Below, one piece after another: positions 6,464 to 14,542 of a stretch of DNA of 21,261 nucleotides (within the stretch, counting starts at the first letter, position 1; every line of letters begins with the position of its first letter). The position numbers and the translations under genes are program-made. This DNA is from CAYLNG01 sp964497855 (GTDB taxonomy: Bacteria; Verrucomicrobiota; Kiritimatiellia; SS1-B-03-39; UBA6053): NCBI GenBank assembly GCA_964497855.1, contig CAZCFM010000060.1, forward strand, positions 1 through 21,261, read 5' to 3'. A model generated the notes under the pieces. It did not search any database, was not told where the DNA came from, and saw only the letters and a list, made by a program, of their open reading frames with translations.

Positions 6464-7732
6464 ATGCTCGATATCCGCACGCTTCGTCAGGACCCTGAAA
6501 CCGCCCGTCGCAAATGGGCTTCCCGCGGACTCGATGTCGATGTCGCCGGCCTGTTGGCGCGGGATGACCGCCGTCGCGCGGTGATCGCCGAAGTCGAAGA
6601 GCTGCAACGGCAGCGCAACGAACAGAGCAAACGCATCGGACAAATGAAAAAAGCCGGCCAGGATGCCACAGAGCCGATGGAGGCCGTTCGCGCGATGGGC
6701 GAACGGATCACGGCCCTGGAAAAAGAACGTCAGGAGGCGGAACTCGCCGTGCAGGACAGCCTGCTGGGACTGCCCAACTTTCCGCACGACTCGGTGCCCG
6801 TGGGACACACCCCCGAGGACAATCCGGTCGTGCGCGTGTGGGGAACGCCGCCAGTCATGGACTTTGAGGCCCTGGCCCATTGGGATATTGCAGACAAACA
6901 TGGACTGTTTGAGTTCAAACGCGCCGCCGCCATCAGTGGCACGGGCTTCGCCTGTCTGAGCGGGGTGGCTGCCCGTCTGAGCCGCGCCTTGATTTCCTAC
7001 ATGCTGGATTTGCACACCACGTCCCACGGCTACACCGAAATTCTGGCTCCCTACCTCGTCAACGACGACGCGCTGATGGGCACCGGGCAACTGCCGAAGT
7101 TTGCGGAAGAACTCTATCGCATTCCGGCCGATGGGTTGTGGCTGATTCCCACCGCCGAAGTGCCCCTGACCAACCTCTACCGGGACTCGATTTTCGCCGA
7201 CGGCGAGCTGCCCAAAAATTTGACCGGGCACACGCCCTGTTTCCGGCGCGAAGCCGGCGCGGCGGGCAAAATGACGAGGGGAATGAACCGTTTGCATCAG
7301 TTCGACAAAGTGGAGCTGGTCAAGTTTGTCAAACCCTCTGAATCGTATGCGGAGTTGGAAAAACTGACCGGACACGCGGAAGCCGTTTTGCAAGGTCTTG
7401 GGTTGCACTATCGGGTGATTTTGCTGTGCAGCGGGGACATGGGTTTTTCGTCCGCGAAAACCTACGACATCGAGCTGTGGGCCCCGGGCCAGAAATGCTG
7501 GCTGGAAGTTTCTTCCTGCAGCAACTTCGAAGACTACCAGGCCCGCCGTGCCCACATCCGCTACCGCAGCGAACAAGGCAAACCCGAGTTGGTGCATACG
7601 CTCAATGGTTCGGGCGTCGCGTTGCCGCGTTTGATCGTGGCTATTCTGGAACAATACCAGCAGGCGGACGGCAGCGTGCGAATCCCGGATATTCTGCGGC
7701 CCTACATGGGCGGAATCGAACAGATTGGCTGA
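6464..7732 (+). CDS. serS: Seryl-tRNA synthetase
   Basis: A 422-residue class II aminoacyl-tRNA synthetase that charges tRNA-Ser (and tRNA-Sec where present) with serine in the cytoplasm. Residues 1-105 form the long antiparallel coiled-coil arm that grips the tRNA (MLDIRTLRQDPE start, then charged helices about 37-100). Motif 2 is TPCFRREAG (257-265), with Arg262 and Glu263 for ATP and serine, followed by GAAGK and LHQFDKVE. Motif 3 is LNGSGVALPRL (380-390) with the invariant Arg389. The usual AG(K/R)DTRG reads AGKMTRG, a small departure outside the catalytic set. An AGGA sits 9 bases before the ATG, inside the end of the upstream gene, so the two are likely co-transcribed. It converges with hisA with only 6 bases between stop codons. 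Confidence 0.98.
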   Translation: MLDIRTLRQDPETARRKWASRGLDVDVAGLLARDDRRRAVIAEVEELQRQRNEQSKRIGQMKKAGQDATEPMEAVRAMGERITALEKERQEAELAVQDSLLGLPNFPHDSVPVGHTPEDNPVVRVWGTPPVMDFEALAHWDIADKHGLFEFKRAAAISGTGFACLSGVAARLSRALISYMLDLHTTSHGYTEILAPYLVNDDALMGTGQLPKFAEELYRIPADGLWLIPTAEVPLTNLYRDSIFADGELPKNLTGHTPCFRREAGAAGKMTRGMNRLHQFDKVELVKFVKPSESYAELEKLTGHAEAVLQGLGLHYRVILLCSGDMGFSSAKTYDIELWAPGQKCWLEVSSCSNFEDYQARRAHIRYRSEQGKPELVHTLNGSGVALPRLIVAILEQYQQADGSVRIPDILRPYMGGIEQIG

Positions 7733-7738
7733 GGGAAC

Positions 7739-8500
7739 TCAGCGCTCCCGCCGGTGGCGGTTCCAGGCGACGCAGTCGGTATAGGAGACGGTCCCGCCAA
7801 ACAGGTCGAGGGCCGATCCGATAGTGAGATCGACGCGTCCGCCACTGAGGCTTTCCACGCGCGCAAGGTCGCTGAACGCGGAGGCCCCGCCCGCGTAGGT
7901 GACGGGCAGGGGACTGATGTCGCCGAGTAGGCGGATCAGGTCTTCATCCATGCCCGCGCGGAGGCCTTCGACATCGGCGGCGTGAATGAGGAATTCGCTG
8001 CAATAGGGTGCAAGCCGCTTCAGAGTCGGGGCATCGACGCGCAGATCGGTGGGCGTTTGCCAGCGGTTCATGGCGACGATGCGTCCGCGGCAACTGACAT
8101 CCACCACGAGACGTTCGCGGCCAACGAGGGCGGTCAGTTGTTCTAGACGCTGCTCCTGAAATCGGGCATTTGTGTCGAAGAGCCAGGAGGTGACGATGAG
8201 TTTGGCCGCACCGGCCTCCAGCCAAGCAACGGCGTTGTCAGAATGAATGCCGCCCCCGAGTTGCAGACCGTCCGGCCAGGCGGAGAGGGCGGCGCGGGCG
8301 GCGGCGTCGTTGCCGGGCCCCAGTTGGATCACGTGCGCACCCTCCAGACCATCGTCTCGATAACGTGCCGCAAACCAGGCGGCTTCGTGTTCGCTGACAA
8401 AATTTGTTGCCGGCTCGGACCCGTCATCCCGCAACGATCCACCCACGATCTGTTTCACGCGACCCGCGTGAAGGTCAATGCAAGGGCGGAAAAAGGTCAT
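7739..8500 (-). CDS. hisA: Eukaryote-type (HIS6-like) phosphoribosyl-formimino-AICAR isomerase
   Basis: A 253-residue (beta/alpha)8 isomerase catalysing the Amadori rearrangement of ProFAR to PRFAR in histidine synthesis. The sequence follows yeast HIS6, not bacterial HisA: FRPCIDLHAGRVKQIVGGSL (4-23), TNFVSEHEA (32-40), HVIQLGPGNDAAAREAL-type segment (56-72), LIVTSWLF (101-108), VVDVSCRG (132-139), IVAMNRWQTPTDL (141-153), EFLIHAADVEGL (169-180) and GSALDLFGG (228-236). Asp9 and Asp134 are the likely acid/base pair. Phosphate-binding glycines are at 82-84 and 204-205. I prefer the ATG at 8498-8500 over one 17 codons upstream, because the extra residues are encoded by the heptamer-repeat hairpin and align with no HisA. 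No other his gene is nearby. Confidence 0.93.
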   Translation of the reverse strand: MTFFRPCIDLHAGRVKQIVGGSLRDDGSEPATNFVSEHEAAWFAARYRDDGLEGAHVIQLGPGNDAAARAALSAWPDGLQLGGGIHSDNAVAWLEAGAAKLIVTSWLFDTNARFQEQRLEQLTALVGRERLVVDVSCRGRIVAMNRWQTPTDLRVDAPTLKRLAPYCSEFLIHAADVEGLRAGMDEDLIRLLGDISPLPVTYAGGASAFSDLARVESLSGGRVDLTIGSALDLFGGTVSYTDCVAWNRHRRER

Positions 8501-8502
8501 GG

Positions 8503-8553
8503 GAGTGACGAGTGTCGAGTGTCGAATGACGAAGGATTCGTCACTCGTCACTC
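8503..8553. repeat. Heptamer tandem repeat forming a long hairpin between fucI and hisA
   Basis: Starting at 8503 the plus strand reads GAGTGAC, GAGTGTC, GAGTGTC, GAATGAC, GAAG: four near-identical heptamers. The reverse complement follows, so GAGTGACGAGTG (8503-8514) pairs perfectly with CACTCGTCACTC (8542-8553), and inside it TGACGAA (8527-8533) pairs with TTCGTCA (8537-8543) around GGA. The element fits between the fucI stop and the hisA start. It could act as a processing or partial termination signal, or be a dispersed repeat (REP-like). Confidence 0.75.
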
Positions 8554-8556
8554 TTC

Positions 8557-10344
8557 TTATCCGTACACGGGTCCGAAGGTTTGGCAGGCGCGGAAGTCGG
8601 CACCTTCGAGGTCAGCGGTGCCGAAAGCGTTCCAGGCGCTGGGACGGAAGACCTTGGCGCTGTCGACGTTGTGCATGTACACGGGAATGCGGAGCATGGA
8701 AGCGAGGGTGATGAGGTCGGCGCCGATGTGGCCGTAGCTGAAGGCACCATGGTTGGAACCCCAGGCGTTCATGACGGAGTAGGCATCGCGGAACACACCT
8801 TCGCCCGAGCAGTTGGGCACGAACCAGGTGGTGGGCCAGGTGGGGTTCGTGCGGTTGTCGAGCACATCGTGAACGGCGTCGGGCAGCTCGATGGTGTAGC
8901 CTTCGGCGATCTGCAGCGCAGGTCCGAGGCCGCGGGTCAGGTTGAGGCGGCAGAGAGTAACCGGCATGCCTCCTTTGGTGCGGAAACGGGTGGAGAAGCC
9001 GGAGCCGCGGAAATACTCGACGATGCCGGGATGCCAGGTGGTCTGGTCGAGACAGCCTTTGACTTCGGCGTCGCTGATTTTCCAGAAGGGCTTCATGGCG
9101 GGAACGCCTTTGTCGCTCTGCGCACCCGTGCCGTCGAGGGCGGCGGGTCCGGAATTGATCAGGTGCAGGAATCCACCGGCGGCGCGGCCTTCGAGTTCGT
9201 GGCCGGTGACGCGTTTAACGGCTTCCGGCGACCAGTAGGTGCGGACGTCGGCGAAAATTTGCGCGCCCTTGGTGATGAGATTGCCGAAGAGCATGGACAC
9301 AGCATTGAGGGTGTCGTTTTCGGTGGCGAGCATGTAGGGAGGGCGCTTGCCGTTCCAGTCGAAGGACGTGGTGAGGATGGCCTCCATGAAGTCGCCGTTG
9401 GGCAGATGATCGGTCCACTGACGCTGGCCTTGGAAACCGGCGGCGAGGGCGTTGTGGCCCTGGGCTTCTTCGCCGAAACCGAGGGCGGCGAGTTTGGGGT
9501 TGCCAACCATGAGGTCGCGGGCGATGAGCGCCATTTTAACGCAGGTTTCCCAGCACTGATTGCGTTCTTTGGCTGTGGCCTGGTTGTGTTTGGGATTATA
9601 GTCTTTGCCTTCTTTGCAGTTGGCCTTGACCCAGGCGAGGGCGATTTTGAATTCCTCGGGATCGAAAATGCCGCGGTCCATGCGGCGGACGAACTCGACC
9701 ATGTCGATGGCTTCGACGCGCATGCCGAGGTAGGTTTCAAAAAATTCGTGGTCGGTGTAGCTGCCCATGATGCCCATGGAGACGCCGCCCATGCCGAGGT
9801 AGCTCTTGCCCTTCATGAGGGCGACGCCGAGGGCGGCATTGGCGAAACGAAGCAGTTTTTCCTGGACGTCTGCGGGGATGGAGGTGTCGCCACCGTCCTG
9901 CACATCGCGTCCGTAGATCGTGAAAATGGGAAGCCCTTTTTGGTTGTGGGCGGCTTGCATGGCGGCGAGATACACCGCGCCGGGGCGCTCGGTGCCGTTG
10001 AAGCCCCAAACGGCTTTGGGAATGAGCGGGTCCATGTCCATGGTTTCCGATCCGTAGCACCAGCAGGGGGTGACGGTGATGGAAGCGCCCACACCTTCGC
10101 GCGCAAACTTGTCGGCACAGGCCGCTGATTCAGCAACTCCACCGATGCAGGAGTCCGCGATCACGCATTTGACGGCGGCGCCGTTGTAGTGTTTGAGATT
10201 GGCGGTCAGGAATTTGGCGACCGACTTGGCCATGTTCATGGTCTGGTCTTCGAGCGATTCGCGGACGCCGCCGAGGCGGCCGTCAATGGTGGGGCGAATG
10301 CCGATGGTGGGAAGGGAACCAATGTAGCGGTTGGGAGTAGGCAT
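8557..10344 (-). CDS. fucI: L-fucose isomerase
   Basis: A 595-residue cytoplasmic Mn2+-dependent ketol isomerase converting L-fucose to L-fuculose (and D-arabinose to D-ribulose). It aligns along its length with the E. coli enzyme (591 residues): GIRPTIDGRLGGVRESLEDQ (15-34), TPCWCYGSETMDMDP (92-106), WGFNGTERPGAVYLAA (113-128), FADVRTYWSPEA (364-375) and WGSNHGAFSYGHIGADLITL (528-547). Metal and catalytic residues are present: Glu342 in ATEND, Asp366 in FADVR, His532 in NHG. It lies 30 bases downstream of the DUF4432 gene and is the third gene of the sugar cluster. Bases before the ATG are C-rich, with no Shine-Dalgarno. D-arabinose is a possible alternative physiological substrate. Confidence 0.98.
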   Translation of the reverse strand: MPTPNRYIGSLPTIGIRPTIDGRLGGVRESLEDQTMNMAKSVAKFLTANLKHYNGAAVKCVIADSCIGGVAESAACADKFAREGVGASITVTPCWCYGSETMDMDPLIPKAVWGFNGTERPGAVYLAAMQAAHNQKGLPIFTIYGRDVQDGGDTSIPADVQEKLLRFANAALGVALMKGKSYLGMGGVSMGIMGSYTDHEFFETYLGMRVEAIDMVEFVRRMDRGIFDPEEFKIALAWVKANCKEGKDYNPKHNQATAKERNQCWETCVKMALIARDLMVGNPKLAALGFGEEAQGHNALAAGFQGQRQWTDHLPNGDFMEAILTTSFDWNGKRPPYMLATENDTLNAVSMLFGNLITKGAQIFADVRTYWSPEAVKRVTGHELEGRAAGGFLHLINSGPAALDGTGAQSDKGVPAMKPFWKISDAEVKGCLDQTTWHPGIVEYFRGSGFSTRFRTKGGMPVTLCRLNLTRGLGPALQIAEGYTIELPDAVHDVLDNRTNPTWPTTWFVPNCSGEGVFRDAYSVMNAWGSNHGAFSYGHIGADLITLASMLRIPVYMHNVDSAKVFRPSAWNAFGTADLEGADFRACQTFGPVYG

Positions 10345-10374
10345 GGGATTTTTGGGGGGAGTTTGGGTTGCGGA

Positions 10375-11565
10375 TTAATTTCCAGAAAAACTGGGAACGG
10401 GTTTCGGGTGGACGACACCCTTGGCATTTTGTTGAAGGGTTGCGATTTCCGACTCGGCCGATTCCACAGCTTGCCGGGTTTCCAGCGCTTCAATCGTGAT
10501 CTTCGTCGTGCGGGATTGACCGCCGGTGAGGGTGATGACACGTCCTTGTTCCCGCTCAAAACGGCGTACATTGGGATAACTGGTCGCAGGCTCCAGACCC
10601 GTCACATATCCGTCGGCATTGCCCGCCGTATTTTTCCAAAGGGTGAAACAGGGGAAATCCTTCAGGGAGAAACGCAAGAGGGAGGCCTGATCCCCTGCGG
10701 CGTTGCGAAGCAGTGCGAGGGTCTCGCGACTCCCGCGCTTGCCCGCCAGTTCGTATAAATAGGCTTGCTCGACGAATCCAACTTCCGATGCGCCGTAGCG
10801 ATCGTGGGTCTTGATGCCCTCTGTGGATCGCGGATCGCGTGGGGCGACCTGCTGGAAGGGCGCGACCATCCGAGAGCCTTTTTCCAGGAGAGGGGCCCCG
10901 TAGTTGATATGGTAGAGCATCTGGTGCTCCACAGGATTGTCGCCAAGGTTTGTCACCGTGTCGGTGACCGTCATGGCCCCGGAAGCGAAGTCGGTCCGTA
11001 TCTCGGTGTTGAGCCGCAGAGCCGGGCCAAACATCATCGTCTCATCCACTTCGCCCCGCACAGAGATGTAGGCATCGGTGACTTCGACCGATACGCATCG
11101 GGCGGGGATGTTGGCGATTTTGCCATGCAGGGTCAGAGGCACCTGGTAGGGATTACCACTGTAATCCAGAACGGTGTCCATGCCGGGGGCCCCCATGCTG
11201 TTGAGACCGCAGCGCACGAACCACTCGTTGAAGCCCTTGAGCCAGCCCAGTCCGCCGCGGTCCTGTTCGTTGATGAACATCGGATTCACGGGGTCTTTGA
11301 CCGGGGAATTCCAGCTAAGCTGAACCTTGCCGCACTGTCCTTTCCAGATGCCCATTCCCCGCGTCGGAAGAACAGCGAAAGAAAGGCGTCCGTTGTGAAC
11401 CTCGATGACCTGAACCCCTTCCTGCAAGCCGCCGCGAAGGGTATAGGTCTTGACGGACCATTCTGAAGCTCCCGTCGAAGTGGGGAGTTTTCCGCCCAGG
11501 GTGAGCGCCGGGAATTCTTCGCTGGAGCCTGGGGTGAGAAGAGGGATTGAATAGAGTGTTTTCAT
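10375..11565 (-). CDS. DUF4432 family aldose-1-epimerase-like protein
   Basis: A 396-residue protein with a galactose-mutarotase-like beta-sandwich, no signal peptide, and DUF4432 hallmarks: LPTRGMGIW (66-74), RCGLNSMG (118-125), LHGKIANIPA (146-155), then a beta-rich core with VEHQMLYHINYG and TGLEPATSYPN further on. Members of this superfamily bind free sugars and interconvert anomers; DUF4432 itself has no firmly assigned reaction that I can cite. The position between a sugar kinase and fucI suggests mutarotation of L-fucose or a related aldose. Start chosen at ATG 11563-11565; a TTG three codons upstream is possible, but neither has a Shine-Dalgarno. The kinase stop is 23 bases upstream of the chosen start. 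Confidence 0.85.
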   Translation of the reverse strand: MKTLYSIPLLTPGSSEEFPALTLGGKLPTSTGASEWSVKTYTLRGGLQEGVQVIEVHNGRLSFAVLPTRGMGIWKGQCGKVQLSWNSPVKDPVNPMFINEQDRGGLGWLKGFNEWFVRCGLNSMGAPGMDTVLDYSGNPYQVPLTLHGKIANIPARCVSVEVTDAYISVRGEVDETMMFGPALRLNTEIRTDFASGAMTVTDTVTNLGDNPVEHQMLYHINYGAPLLEKGSRMVAPFQQVAPRDPRSTEGIKTHDRYGASEVGFVEQAYLYELAGKRGSRETLALLRNAAGDQASLLRFSLKDFPCFTLWKNTAGNADGYVTGLEPATSYPNVRRFEREQGRVITLTGGQSRTTKITIEALETRQAVESAESEIATLQQNAKGVVHPKPVPSFSGN

Positions 11566-11588
11566 CGGAATCAAGGGGTTGGGGGAGA

Positions 11589-12674
11589 TTACTTGTCGGA
11601 GGCTTTTTCGATCTGGACGATCAGTTCTTCGCGCGTCGGGGTCGTCCCATGGGTGACGAAGAAGGCGGTGGTTGCATTGGCCATGACGAGACGCTTTTTG
11701 AGGGGCAGGGAGCCGAGGGAGGCGCAGAGGTAGCCGCCGTTGAAGCTGTCGCCCGCGCCCGCGAGGCGAACGATCTTGGTTTGTTTTTCCTGCAGCGCGG
11801 TGGCTTCGCCTTCGGAGGCGCTGGAAGCGGCACCGAAGTCAGGCGTGTGCACAACCAGTTCATCGAAGCCAATTTTCTTCCGGGCGATGGTCAGGGCGGA
11901 GGCGATTGCGGCGGGCGTGTAGGCCGGCTTGTCGACCCCAATTCTCAACAACAACTCCATGACTTCGTGTTCATTCAAACTGAAGGTCATGGGAATTTTG
12001 TCGCTGTAGGAGCGGATCAGCTCCAGACTGGTCATGAAGGACTCCGCCGATTTCTTTTTGATGTCCGCAAAGTCGAAGAACATGCGGCGGGGCGGACGGG
12101 TGTTCGTGTACCGTGACATGAATCCCTTGAGCAAGCCGTCGAAGTTGGAGGTCAGCGACCAGTAGCCCAGGCCGAGGATATCGACATCCGCGAACATGTC
12201 GCGGAGTTTCGCCTCTCCGAAGTGGGATTGGAACTGCTCCCAGGAGAGGTTGGAGACCCGGGACAAATCGCTCATCAGCAGCTTCCCGTCGGAGAACTCA
12301 AACGCGAGGGTCAGCGCGGGGTCGCCAAGGGACTCCATGGAGCAAATGCTCTCAAATTCTTTGAACGCGGGATCGATCTCGCTGCGCCCGTAGAGGCCGG
12401 GCAGAATCGGATTCAGGCCCAGGATGGCGGGGACACGGCCGGTGTTGATGCCAAAACCGCCCTCACAGCGACGCTTGGCGACGATCTCAAGACCCACGCC
12501 CCCGTCGGCGCGTTTGACGAGGAGTTCGCCGAACATTTTCAGCTTGTCCATGGCGCTGAAGTCTGTCGGACTGCGCCGGACATCCACGATATGATACGTC
12601 TCGTCCACGAAACCGTCACATCCGAGCAGGATTTTTCCGTTGAGGTGAGAGATGTAATCAATGTATTCTTTCAT
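11589..12674 (-). CDS. PfkB/ribokinase-family carbohydrate kinase
   Basis: A 361-residue sugar kinase. Near the N-terminus is GCDGFVDETYHIVDVR (18-33), a substrate strand of this fold. FSLNEHEVMEL (231-241) provides the N-x-x-E magnesium motif (Asn234, Glu237). LAGAGDSFNGGYLCA (305-319) is the family signature, with Asp309 as catalytic base and the GAGD anion hole. It is the first gene of the cluster leading to DUF4432 and fucI, so L-fuculose or D-ribulose (the FucI products) are natural candidate substrates. The classical L-fuculokinase FucK belongs to the FGGY family, so this would be a non-homologous replacement; that is inference. A GGAAG lies about 10 bases before the ATG. No aldolase (fucA) is visible in the window. 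Confidence 0.85.
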   Translation of the reverse strand: MKEYIDYISHLNGKILLGCDGFVDETYHIVDVRRSPTDFSAMDKLKMFGELLVKRADGGVGLEIVAKRRCEGGFGINTGRVPAILGLNPILPGLYGRSEIDPAFKEFESICSMESLGDPALTLAFEFSDGKLLMSDLSRVSNLSWEQFQSHFGEAKLRDMFADVDILGLGYWSLTSNFDGLLKGFMSRYTNTRPPRRMFFDFADIKKKSAESFMTSLELIRSYSDKIPMTFSLNEHEVMELLLRIGVDKPAYTPAAIASALTIARKKIGFDELVVHTPDFGAASSASEGEATALQEKQTKIVRLAGAGDSFNGGYLCASLGSLPLKKRLVMANATTAFFVTHGTTPTREELIVQIEKASDK

Positions 12675-12748
12675 ATCCTTGGTTCTTCCGCTTGATTGTT
12701 TAGGGGTGTTTTTAGAGGGGCCGTGCGTGGGGTCTCCCGGGGGAGGGC

Positions 12749-14386
12749 TCAGTCATTGGTGGCGATTTTCAAGCCTTCCCGCAGGACCTGGGCGCGGAAG
12801 CGCTCAAAAAATCCTCGGAATTGGATTTCGGGACCGAGTTGCGCCTGAAGTTGTCCGCGCAGGATTGCGGCGTCTTCGGGAACCGGGGTGCGTTGAATCA
12901 CGCGGCCCAAATAGATGCCTCCGTACATGGATTCAACAGGTCCAAAGATTTCGCCCTTTCCAAACGCGCTCGCTGTCTGGGGCAGGCCGGGGGGCAGCAG
13001 CGGATTGCTGTTGTTGACATCTTTCAACTGGAATGCGGGTGGCGTGACAACTTTCAAGCCACGGGATTCGAGAGCTTCTTTAAAGACAGCCCCGGCCGCG
13101 GTTTCCGTTTTGACTTCCGCCACAAGATTGGTGGAAAGGGTGTTGAGAGCGACACGGCGGAAGTGATTGGTTGCGGCGATGGCAACGTCCGGGCGCACTT
13201 CTTCGAGCACGGAGGGACGGGCGGGAATGATTTCGAGCAACTGCAGAACATGCACGGCATCCGGACTGGCGACGGGCTGACCGTTGCGGCCGATGGGGGT
13301 TTCGTCCAGTTCAAACACGGCCTGGGCAAAGGCGCGGGCGTTGCGCATGCCGGGAAGGGGGTCGCGGGCGCTGAAGGGGGGAGTGGTCTGAATCTCCAAT
13401 TTGGCCTCTGCGGCGATCTCTTCCAGTGTTGCGGCGGGGCGACCGCGCCGGGGGGTGAGGCGCACACTGTAACTCATGGCCAATTCTTCGGCCTTTTTGC
13501 GGGCGGCCTGGTGAATGAGTTGATTTTGAATGGTGGTTTTGGCCTCCTCAAAGGGCAGGGGTTCGCGCAGGGGGGGCTGGCCTTCGGCTTGGGGAACAAA
13601 ACGTGTGAAACGATCTGGATTGGCATCATATTCCGCGCGAATTTGCTCTTCCGTGGGAACGGGGATATCGGCTTTAAACGCTTCGACGGGAACGCTGAAA
13701 TAGCGGACGCGGCGTTTTTCAGGGATACCGAAGCGGTCCTGATGGCTCTGATAGAAGGACACAAGCTGTTCCTCCGCCACCGTCACCGGTTCTTTGATGT
13801 GCTCATCCTCGACGGAGGCGTATTCAATTTCAAAACGCTCGGAGAGAAGGGAGGCCCAGCGTTCTGCATCGAAGGGGGACACGAGGGCGTAACTTCCGAA
13901 AGCGCTTTGCAGGATCTGGAGGGTGGCATCGTCTTGGAAAAAGCGCACGTAATCTTCTTCGCTCAAGTTGTCGCCGCGGAGGCTGTCGCGGAAATCCTGG
14001 ATGCGGGCGCTGTCCACTTTGCCGTCTGTGCCCACGAATTCCATGGCAAATTGACGGCGGGCGAGGGCGACGGGGGTTTGCAAACCGCTCGATTCGGCAA
14101 ACGCGAGGAGGGTGAGGCGGTCCCAGACCATTTGATCGAGGTCTTCGGAGGAGATGCGGCGACCGACGCTGCGGGACAAAATGCGGCGGGTGCTGTCGAA
14201 GCGTTGGAAATCGACGGGCTCGCCGTTGATGTGGCCCATGGTCTGGCGAAGACGGCCTACCGTGGGGTTGCCGGTGTCGCTGTCACTCGCTGCCTGCATA
14301 AACACAAAGGAAACAACCACAATCCCAAGAAAAAAGAGCCAAAGGAGGCGGGATTGGATAAGACGGTGAAAACGCATGATCATCAT
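12749..14386 (-). CDS. Membrane-anchored PpiD/SurA-like periplasmic chaperone
   Basis: 545 residues with a short cytoplasmic N-terminus, one transmembrane helix (about 13-33, LLWLFFLGIVVVSFVFMQAA) and a long periplasmic part, the PpiD arrangement. The first periplasmic segment (about 45-160) is the SurA_N-type helical chaperone domain (GHINGEPVDFQRFD, LTLLAFAESSG). Two later stretches, EQLVSFYQSHQDRFGIPE and EEQIRAEYDANPDRFTR, are the repeated Y-x-x-(H/N)-x-x-RF linker seen in PpiD proteins. I see no intact parvulin core (no RHIL motif), so isomerase activity is unlikely. Such proteins assist outer-membrane and secreted protein folding at the translocon. An AGGA 10 bases before the first ATG supports this start. 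It is transcribed divergently from miaB. Confidence 0.85.
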   Translation of the reverse strand: MMIMRFHRLIQSRLLWLFFLGIVVVSFVFMQAASDSDTGNPTVGRLRQTMGHINGEPVDFQRFDSTRRILSRSVGRRISSEDLDQMVWDRLTLLAFAESSGLQTPVALARRQFAMEFVGTDGKVDSARIQDFRDSLRGDNLSEEDYVRFFQDDATLQILQSAFGSYALVSPFDAERWASLLSERFEIEYASVEDEHIKEPVTVAEEQLVSFYQSHQDRFGIPEKRRVRYFSVPVEAFKADIPVPTEEQIRAEYDANPDRFTRFVPQAEGQPPLREPLPFEEAKTTIQNQLIHQAARKKAEELAMSYSVRLTPRRGRPAATLEEIAAEAKLEIQTTPPFSARDPLPGMRNARAFAQAVFELDETPIGRNGQPVASPDAVHVLQLLEIIPARPSVLEEVRPDVAIAATNHFRRVALNTLSTNLVAEVKTETAAGAVFKEALESRGLKVVTPPAFQLKDVNNSNPLLPPGLPQTASAFGKGEIFGPVESMYGGIYLGRVIQRTPVPEDAAILRGQLQAQLGPEIQFRGFFERFRAQVLREGLKIATND

Positions 14387-14424
14387 AGCGGAGGTTTCCT
14401 AGGGTGGGAATCAAAAGGACGGGT

Positions 14425-14453
14425 AACTTAGCGGGGGTCTTGCGGCGGGTCAA
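14425..14453 (-). promoter_or_regulatory. Candidate promoter for the PpiD-like gene
   Basis: On the minus strand TTGACC (plus 14448-14453; 5 of 6 to TTGACA) precedes a 17-base spacer and TAAGTT (14425-14430; 3 of 6 to TATAAT). The position, about 40 bases before the start codon, is suitable. The remaining divergent region to 14542 must hold the miaB promoter, but I see only weak matches there (GCTATG near 14511). Confidence 0.4.
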
Positions 14454-14542
14454 TCCGTTTCATACGTAAGAAAATGCGCGAAAGGCCTTTTCCCATGGAT
14501 TTTGGCCTTTGCTATGGGAGATTCCTTCGATAAAGGGCTTCC

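Noticed and set aside
7729..7742. CTGAG-GGAA-CTCAG as a shared terminator between serS and hisA
   Set aside because: Only a 5-bp stem with no T-run on either strand; too weak to call.
8501..8551. N-terminal 17-residue extension of HisA
   Set aside because: The extension is encoded by the heptamer-repeat hairpin and has no counterpart in HIS6-type enzymes; the internal ATG gives the normal N-terminus.
8581..10128. Long open frame on the plus strand opposite fucI
   Set aside because: It mirrors a highly conserved L-fucose isomerase; the product is Gly/Val/Ala/Glu-rich, without recognisable motifs, typical of an antisense frame in GC-rich DNA.
12731..12750. CTCCC/GGGAG palindrome after the PpiD-like gene as a terminator
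   Set aside because: The loop would be too short and no T-run follows on the transcribed strand.
12821..14431. 536-residue open frame opposite the PpiD-like gene
   Set aside because: No signal, domain or motif; the opposite strand has a clear transmembrane helix, PpiD-type segments and a good Shine-Dalgarno.
14481..14510. AAAGGCC...GGCCTTT pair upstream of miaB as an operator
   Set aside because: Short and AT/GC-simple, and not well placed relative to any convincing promoter boxes.
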